Shown here piece after piece: positions 59,801-64,000 of a stretch of 64,000 nt of DNA. The notes under the pieces were generated by a model. That model ran no database searches. It was not told the DNA's origin and saw nothing but the letters and a program-made list of their open reading frames with translations. Each line of letters begins with the position of its first letter. Position 1 is the first letter of the stretch. A program made the translations under genes and the position numbers. The stretch comes from Endomychus coccineus (Eukaryota > Arthropoda > Insecta > Coleoptera > Endomychidae), in NCBI GenBank assembly GCA_958510875.1, contig OY294067.1, forward strand, positions 57,486,039 through 57,550,038, written 5' to 3'.

Positions 59801-59906
59801 TAACGGAAATGAGAAAGTTAATTTTGGAGGGAGAATTACACCCCAACAAACAGGAAACTATTATACTGTTACAAGGAGTAATCCTCCTTATATTATAAAT
59901 AATTAA
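50841..59906 (+). CDS. Lipase 2: secreted neutral lipase / phospholipase A1-like (complete, 300 aa)
   Basis: Four exons (50841-50892, 54989-55270, 56517-56870, 59692-59906) with GT-AG introns, all in phase 1, give 903 nt = 300 codons plus stop. Signal peptide residues 1 to about 17; HGW at 60-62; nucleophile Ser138 in TGHSLGG; Asp166 in LDPAGP; His234 in CSHHRS. The lid loop between cysteines is only 9 residues and there is no C-terminal PLAT domain, so it resembles insect PLA1-like lipases more than mammalian pancreatic lipase. All triad residues are intact. A poly(A) signal follows at 59946. Introns of 4.1, 1.2 and 2.8 kb contain LINE, Penelope and foldback insertions. Paralogue of lipase 1 with matching exon lengths. 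Substrate is inferred, not shown. Confidence 0.93.
50950..51070 (+). repeat. Copy of a short dispersed repeat (relative of 52640-52820)
   Basis: TTGGTAGCTGAATAG…AGTATTTTTAGTAAATAAGGGTGATTG…CACAGTGTTAT matches the right half of the hairpin repeat at 52640-52820, both inside lipase 2's first intron. Confidence 0.6.
51071..52380. other. Intron sequence; 51460-52220 probably non-coding mobile DNA
   Basis: 51460-52220 is of different texture (GGCCATGGCCCCGATATAG, ATGGCGCCAAAATCGGCCATATTG) and contains GGGGTGCCGATCACGAT, a variant of the motif shared by the foldback elements. No ORF or termini established. Confidence 0.4.
52640..52820. repeat. Hairpin-forming repeat in lipase 2 intron 1
   Basis: AAAATACTGGAGGAGC…CAGCTTCCAAGTAGCCATCAT pairs with ATGATGGCTATTTGGTAGCTG…GCCCTCCAGTATTTT: about 40-bp arms around a short loop, flanked by mirrored GTAA/AAGAAACAC sequence. 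Confidence 0.8.
52821..53271. other. Intron sequence, nothing assigned
   Basis: Contains one tRNA-like fragment (about 53145-53185; see rejected list) and AT-rich DNA. Confidence 0.4.
53272..54900 (+). pseudogene. LINE ORF2 C-terminal fragment, split by a foldback element
   Basis: Left part: YHAYVKSRLQYGIIIWANSA and LQKRCLRNIFRF; right part beyond the insertion: LADNHGYQTRFKENI, FSAAKIFNKLPQALRS and VLKSILKSFL. Together they form the same C-terminal order as the LINE at 63245-64000. Interrupted at 53681-54650. Lies in lipase 2 intron 1, same strand. Confidence 0.8.
53681..54650. mobile_element. Foldback/MITE element (970 bp) with GTCGAGTCA ends and TA duplication, inserted in a LINE
   Basis: Left end GTCGAGTCAAATAGGTATT, mirrored at the right as AATACCTATTTGACTCGAC. 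Arms of about 155 bp run through ATCGAAC, AACCGATTTTGATG, AAAGTGCATTCGATTCGGGATGACG and GCAAATTTTT. TA flanks both ends (53679-53680, 54651-54652), and the LINE reading resumes right after. The centre has no ORF. Confidence 0.88.
54989..55270 (+). CDS. Lipase 2, exon 2
   Basis: Acceptor ATTGTTTCAG; donor GTAGGT at 55271; 282 nt. Encodes AFVDPKDVTFYLYTKN, the HGWGEN motif and IIEVDWSKPA. Same length as lipase 1 exon 2. Confidence 0.93.
55450..56110 (+). pseudogene. LINE reverse-transcriptase fragment in lipase 2 intron 2
   Basis: Reads KGKSTDQAIYQITNTVN, then a shifted AKAF/DHEKLL-like part, STLGPLLFLISANEM (in place of GVPQGSVLGPLLFL.Y.NDM), and EQSLEIFKEWFDTNML. Clear RT order with stops; no catalytic ADD visible. 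Confidence 0.75.
56206..56330 (-). pseudogene. Penelope-like RT fragment (YVDD box)
   Basis: The reverse strand reads LWYRYVDDILVYF followed by MENRDKCFRII, the catalytic block of Penelope-like RTs. Only about 120 bp remain, just upstream of lipase 2 exon 3. Confidence 0.8.
56517..56870 (+). CDS. Lipase 2, exon 3 (nucleophile and aspartate exon)
   Basis: Acceptor CTGTTGTAG; donor GTAAGT at 56871; 354 nt. Encodes ITGHSLGGQVSGFAGK, ALDPAGP, VIHTDAG and CGTIDFWPNGG. Confidence 0.95.
56871..58567. other. Lipase 2 intron 3, unassigned part
   Basis: No mobile-element or coding signature recognised. Confidence 0.5.
58568..59172. mobile_element. Foldback element with GTCGAG left end, right end truncated
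   Basis: TA|GTCGAGGAAATGAATCAC at the left matches the terminus of the 9529 element. Inner arms pair: GCATTTCTACAGCCAAAAAATGCATTTT (58711 area) with AAAATGCATTTTTTGGCTGTAGAAATGCATT (59123 area), and ACACGAATATGCTATCG with GATAGCATATCCGTGT. About 110 bp of the right outer arm is missing, and a Penelope fragment starts almost at once. Confidence 0.75.
59191..59448 (-). pseudogene. Penelope-like RT fragment
   Basis: Reads RTSRQLNVFLTFINNIPHN, IKFTLETEKDNKMNFLNL, then ISFKIYRKPTFTDTTI, the segment following the YVDD box in Penelope-like RTs. Truncated on both sides. Confidence 0.85.
59692..59906 (+). CDS. Lipase 2, terminal exon (catalytic histidine)
   Basis: Acceptor TTTTCTTATAG; phase 1 (A|TT). 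Reads IFCSHHRSYLFFIEGVTTG, then FYGTECSSYFHY and NFGGRITPQQTGNYY; TAA at 59904-59906. 215 nt, equal to lipase 1's last exon. Confidence 0.93.
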
Positions 59907-59945
59907 ACTCCTCCCGCATCATTAATGTTTCTGTTCATATAATTT

Positions 59946-59951
59946 AATAAA
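59946..59951 (+). terminator. Poly(A) signal AATAAA of lipase 2
   Basis: Canonical hexamer 40 bp after the stop codon, followed by a TG-rich stretch. Confidence 0.75.
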
Positions 59952-60640
59952 AGTTTTGAGTACAAGATAGTCCAGTATCATTGAATACCAAAACCCTGCA
60001 GCTGACATCAGGAACCTGCACACCCATCAAGTTGCGGCGATAGACCAAGGTGTTGATCACGTTATCTTGGGAAGCTGCGGTAATTCACTCGGTCCCGGAT
60101 GTAAGCCCCTTAGTTATCCGAAGGTCTTTACACATATCAAACCTGTTCATTTTCTTTCAAAATGTCAATATTGTTGTCTTCAACAAAAAAATTGAACTTT
60201 ACAATAATCTAATTCAAACTTAACCAAATTCTGTTATTCTGAAGTACCTACCACTTTCTACTGTATTTCTAAAATTCAACCTAAAAAAAGATAACGTACT
60301 ATCCAATATATATGAGTAACAGTTTTGAGGTTAGATTCCATAGAACTATCTTTAACTTCATTATTTGTTAATAATAGAAATGGAATGTTAATCACAGAAT
60401 AACTAGTTCATAAATTAAACATTGATATTTAAAATTGTATTATTGAAATAATGTCTTATGCTTAACTATATTCAATCCATTTCAAATTGATTCATTAATC
60501 GAAATCATGTGTTTTTTCCTAAATTACATGGAAACACTAATTGACAATACAATTTTTGATAAAGATTATAAAGTATTATCGAAACGTCAAAAAAAGAGTT
60601 TTTATTTTATTTTCAGTCATATCTAAGAACCAGCATACCA
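59952..60640. other. Downstream intergenic, nothing recognised
   Basis: AT-rich, apart from 59990-60130, which is more mixed (GCTGACATCAGGAACC…GGGAAGCTGCGG) but has no identifiable content. Confidence 0.45.

Positions 60641-60644
<4 letters not shown>

Positions 60645-60735
<91 letters not shown>
60645..60735. repeat. (AT)n microsatellite left of the mariner-like element
   Basis: About 90 bp of near-pure AT, running up to the element's CAGGGTGTCC end. Confidence 0.97.
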
Positions 60736-62989
60736 CAGGGTGTCCTCGAACTGCGTGGCTAAAATAGAACCGAAGATTCTTTGATTCGAAAAAAATTTGA
60801 TGAGCCTTTTTACTTTTGCCTCAAGTGTCTTGTTTAGCCGGTAGAGGGCTTCAAAGTTGCAAAAATAATTTTGTTTTTTCGGTATAACTTGAGAACGTAA
60901 TGGAGGACTTTTACAATATTTGGCAGATGAGTTACTGTCAATAATAGCTGTTTTTGAGAGCGGAGCATAGAGCCTTAGAGACCATAGAAATGGCTCAAAC
61001 TTGAGGATGTAACGGGAAAAGTGTCCAAAACTTTTTTGTGGTCGATGTAATTCACTCTATATTTTTTATGTAAATAGCTTATCTAATTTGAAAACTTTTT
61101 TTACTCTTAGAAAATTTTGATAAAATCAACGGATTAGCTTGAAAAGAATAATTTTCGAGTCTCTGCAATTTTGGCTTACTAATTTTACTTGATTAAAATA
61201 CCTTAGTTGCCTTTGCTTTTCTAATGTCATTTTGGCATTTGAACACTGGAATGGTTAATATCTCGGTAAAACACGAATAATAAAAACAATAGAAATGGGG
61301 AAACGATGTGATTATTTAGAAAAAACAAATGCTAAATTAAAAGAAACAACAAAACTTTTTGGGAAATCGCTAAGGCATCAATTGTTCGAAATGTTGCCCA
61401 TTTTCCTGAATACACAAATTAATTCGTTTCAAGAAATTGGATTGAACTCTGGCTAGTACTTCAGGATCATTCTTCGAAAAATCCGCTTCATGATTAATTA
61501 GTTGCAATAATTCCTCTCGTGTGTTTACTGGAGCTGCATAAACTTTCGACTTCAAAGCGCCCCATAGAAAGAAGTCGCAGGGCGTCAATTAAGGGGAGCG
61601 GGCCGGCCAGTTCACTGGTGCATCGTTTCCTCTACCTATCCAGCGATCTAGATATTCCGCATTCAAATTTCGCCTCACAGCTAATGTGAAATGAGGAGGT
61701 GCACCATCATGGATAAACCAGGCCACGACGAATGTGTAAGGGCAAGTCTTCCAACAGTTCAAGTAGCCTTTGTTCCAAAAAGTTCAAGTAGTTCTCTCCG
61801 TTCAATCGATCGGGTATAACGGTAGGGCCAATAATAAAGTTATCCACAATTCCAACCCAAACATTGATTTTAGGTTGATTCTGAAAATATGTAACTTCCG
61901 TTTCATGAGGATTTTCATCAGCATAGAAATGTCCATTATGGAGGTTAAAAAGACCACATCTCGTGAAAGTATCTTCGTCCGTGAACAGAATTCTTCTACA
62001 AAAATTGGGGTTTGCGTTTTATCTTTGGACAATAAGCCGACAAAAATCTAGCCGATGACCTGGATCCATGGACAATAAGTCTTGAACTGTTTTAATATGA
62101 TAGGGATACAACAGTTCTTCTTTCAGTACATTATGAACTAATGATTTTTATGCTCCTATACGAAGTCCCAAACGTAGTGTGCTTATCCCAGGTTCAGTTT
62201 AAACCGCTTCCAGTATCGCTTCTTCGAGCTCTAACGTCCTTCTTGTCCGTCTGCGTCCAGTTTCTCTGCGATTTGCTTCAAATTTGCCAGTTTCGCGAAG
62301 GTTTGCCGATTTGGAATTCTGCGATGCGGATATCTTTCCCTTCTCCGGCCATTGCAACGACAAAGTCCATAAATCAATAACATATCAACCATTTCAGTGT
62401 TAGTGAAATTTTGAGCCACAATTTTATAAAATTTTTACGGAAAGCAAAGTAAAAATTGATAGTTTTGAGAATAAATTCTTCAAATGCAAAAATGATATTA
62501 GAAAAGCAAAGGCAACTAAGGTATTTTAATCAAGTAAAATTAGTGAGCCAAAATTGCAGAGACTCGAAAATTAATTTTTTCAAGCTAATTCGTTGATTTT
62601 ATCAAAATTTTCTAAGAGTAAGAAAAGTTTTCAAATTAGATAAGCTATCTCCATAAAAAATATCGAATGAATTACATCGACCACAAAAAAGTTCTGGACA
62701 CTTTTCCCGTTACATCCTCAAGTTTGAGCCATTTCTATGGTCTCTAAGGCTCTGTGTTCCACTCTCAAAAATGGCCATTATTGACAGTAACTCACCTGCT
62801 AATAAATATTGTAAAAGTTCTTCATCACGTTCTCAAGTTATACCGAAAAAACAAAATAATTTTTGCAATTTTGAAGCCCTCTACCGGGTAAACAAGACAC
62901 TTGAGGCAAAAGTAAAAAGGCTCATCAACTTTTTTTCGAATCAAAGAATCTTCGGCTTCATTTTGGCCACGCAGTTCGAGGACATCCTG
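60736..62989 (-). mobile_element. Tc1/mariner (IS630)-superfamily transposon with ~490-bp inverted repeats
   Basis: CAGGGTGTCCTCGAACTGCG at the left is mirrored by CGCAGTTCGAGGACATCCTG at the right. The match continues inward for about 490 bp to AAGGCAACTAAGGTATTTT / TTTTCTAATG. Both ends are flanked by TA within (AT)n tracts. The interior encodes a broken transposase on the reverse strand. Very long TIRs are unusual for this superfamily. Confidence 0.9.
61370..62419 (-). pseudogene. Transposase of the mariner-like element, broken
   Basis: HTH-type start: NFTNTEMVDMLLIYGLC and RIPNRQTFA. Catalytic core: RRILFTDEDTFTRCGLFNLH (first Asp), KINVWVGI, LNGENYLNFLEQRLLELL, then after a frameshift FIHDGAPPHF (second Asp), DRWIGRG, NWPARSP, stop, LTPCDFFLWGALKSKVY. 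In relatives the third acidic residue is the D of SPDLTP; here that codon is TAA (about 61587-61589), about 38 residues after the second Asp. C-terminal NHEADFSKND and QSNFLKRINLC are conserved. It cannot produce an active enzyme. Confidence 0.88.
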
Positions 62990-62998
62990 TATATATAT

Positions 62999-63062
<64 letters not shown>
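62990..63062. repeat. (TA)n microsatellite right of the mariner-like element
   Basis: About 70 bp of near-pure AT starting at the element's right end; a second short run lies at 63097-63116. Confidence 0.97.
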
Positions 63063-63064
<2 letters not shown>

Positions 63065-63130
63065 TCCGCGGAAACCTGGAGCATGAAGCAGAACATATAT
63101 ATATATTATATATATACCTACTGTTAGATA

Positions 63131-63156
63131 GATTAGAGTAGAGTAGAGTAGAGTAC
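63131..63156 (-). repeat. Pentameric 3' tail (CTCTA)n of the following LINE
   Basis: TAGAG repeated about five times on the + strand, i.e. the 3' microsatellite of the LINE that reads leftwards from 64000. Comparable to the (ATTCT)n tail at 25000. Confidence 0.75.
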
Positions 63157-63244
63157 TTTATTTGGTGCTAATATAATATAAGCATTATTTGCACAGGTCA
63201 GTTTAAAGATAAAAGTCAAAATACAAATTAATAAAAAACCAAAT

Positions 63245-64000
63245 TCAGTCACTTAACAAATTATTAAAATTTAGATTAAAAAAATCATCTATTTTATATA
63301 ATACATTTTTTACTAAGTAAGATCTAATTAGAATTTTAAATTTGTTAAATGGAAGACTACGAATACATATCGGTAATCTGTTAAAAAATTTGAAGGCAAG
63401 AAAATTCGGGCTGTTTTTTGACCTGCTGAGTCTGAAAAATGGCAAATGAATATCATCCTTATGTCTGGTATAATGCGGATGAATGTCGCTATTTGAACTG
63501 ACAAATTCAGCATTTTTGTGAGCATACGATAAGCATTCAAAAATAAAAAGGCCAGGTATTGTTAAAATGTCCAATTTTAAGAATGTGCTTCTGCAACAAG
63601 CTCTATAGTTAATGTTACCTATTATTCTAATCGCTCTTCGCTGTAGACTAAAAATTCTGTGAATTTCACCACAGTTTCCCCAAACAATGATACCGTATCT
63701 GAATTGAGACTCACACAGACCAAAATATGCTGTTTTAAGTACATTTGATGAAACAGAACCAGACAATCGACGTAAAAGATATACGTTTTTACTAATTTTT
63801 TTTGCAAGATGGTCGATATGAACATTCCAGGTAAGGCGCGAATCCAAATACACATCTAGAAATTTTGCATTAGCGTCGTCAACATGCCTCATACTAAAAA
63901 CGATTTTCTCCGTTTCTTCCCGATTCATAGCTAGCCCGTTTCCTGAAAACCATTCAAAGGTATTTTCCTGTATGCGCTCAAAAGCCTCATCAACAGACAC
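63245..64000 (-). CDS. LINE ORF2, C-terminal 251+ residues (continues beyond the window)
   Basis: An uninterrupted reading frame with the post-catalytic RT and C-terminal region: LAMNREETEKIVFSM, FLDVYLDSRLTW, LKTAYFGLCESQFRYGIIVW, LQRRAIRIIG, FLKLDILTIPGLFIFE, FLAFKFFNRLPICIRSL. The ADD box would lie just outside the window. Of all LINE copies here this is the only one without stops in its visible part, so it may be relatively recent. Same family as 24000-25032 and 53272-54900. Confidence 0.85.
   Translation of the reverse strand: MSVDEAFERIQENTFEWFSGNGLAMNREETEKIVFSMRHVDDANAKFLDVYLDSRLTWNVHIDHLAKKISKNVYLLRRLSGSVSSNVLKTAYFGLCESQFRYGIIVWGNCGEIHRIFSLQRRAIRIIGNINYRACCRSTFLKLDILTIPGLFIFECLSYAHKNAEFVSSNSDIHPHYTRHKDDIHLPFFRLSRSKNSPNFLAFKFFNRLPICIRSLPFNKFKILIRSYLVKNVLYKIDDFFNLNFNNLLSD

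Overview
The window is a piece of a repeat-dense, AT-rich arthropod nuclear genome, almost certainly an insect. The evidence is two intron-containing insect-type neutral lipase/phospholipase A1 genes, a Methuselah-type receptor exon, a gypsy-group errantivirus, Penelope-like retroelements, and short TTAGG-like (arthropod telomere pentamer) blocks. A beetle is plausible, but the sequence does not prove it. There are no bacterial genes.

Host genes, all on the + strand. Lipase 1 has exons at 1841-2122, 8843-9193 and 13633-13847; its first (signal-peptide) exon was not found and is probably upstream. Lipase 2 looks complete: exons 50841-50892, 54989-55270, 56517-56870 and 59692-59906 encode 300 aa. 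The two genes share exon lengths (282; 351/354; 215 nt), all-phase-1 introns, the GHSLGG serine box, LDPAGP aspartate and CSHH histidine, so they are tandem paralogues. A third 52-nt signal-peptide exon with a phase-1 donor lies alone at 29038-29089. It is either a relic of a lost middle paralogue or an alternative first exon. A Methuselah-like ectodomain exon with one frameshift lies at 48060-48601.

Everything else recognisable is mobile DNA. 1-14 kb: an RNase H-LINE scrap, a large palindrome enclosing a decayed two-ORF LINE, a 1.4 kb foldback element, a (TC)n tract, an RNase H-type LINE split by a GC-rich MITE with 9-bp target duplications, and a tRNA-derived SINE just upstream of lipase 1's last exon. 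14-33 kb: a DNA-transposon protein remnant, several LINE 3' fragments and a Penelope RT fragment. 33.2-43.6 kb: three near-identical 723-bp tandem units with TTAGG-like blocks, running into a Penelope GIY-YIG endonuclease end. That end is split by a structurally intact errantivirus (- strand; identical 221-bp LTRs, CCCT target duplication, gag-pol-env). 44-50.5 kb: hAT and LINE relics, a small MITE, a foldback element with 141-bp internal repeats, the Methuselah exon, a Tc1/mariner relic and a GC-rich block. 50.6-60 kb: lipase 2, its introns filled with LINE, Penelope and foldback insertions. 60.6-64 kb: a 2.25-kb Tc1/mariner-like element with about 490-bp inverted repeats, sitting in an (AT)n microsatellite, then a LINE on the - strand.

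The lipases are probably secreted digestive or lipid-handling enzymes. The mobile elements have no functional tie to them, but they account for most of the intron expansion.
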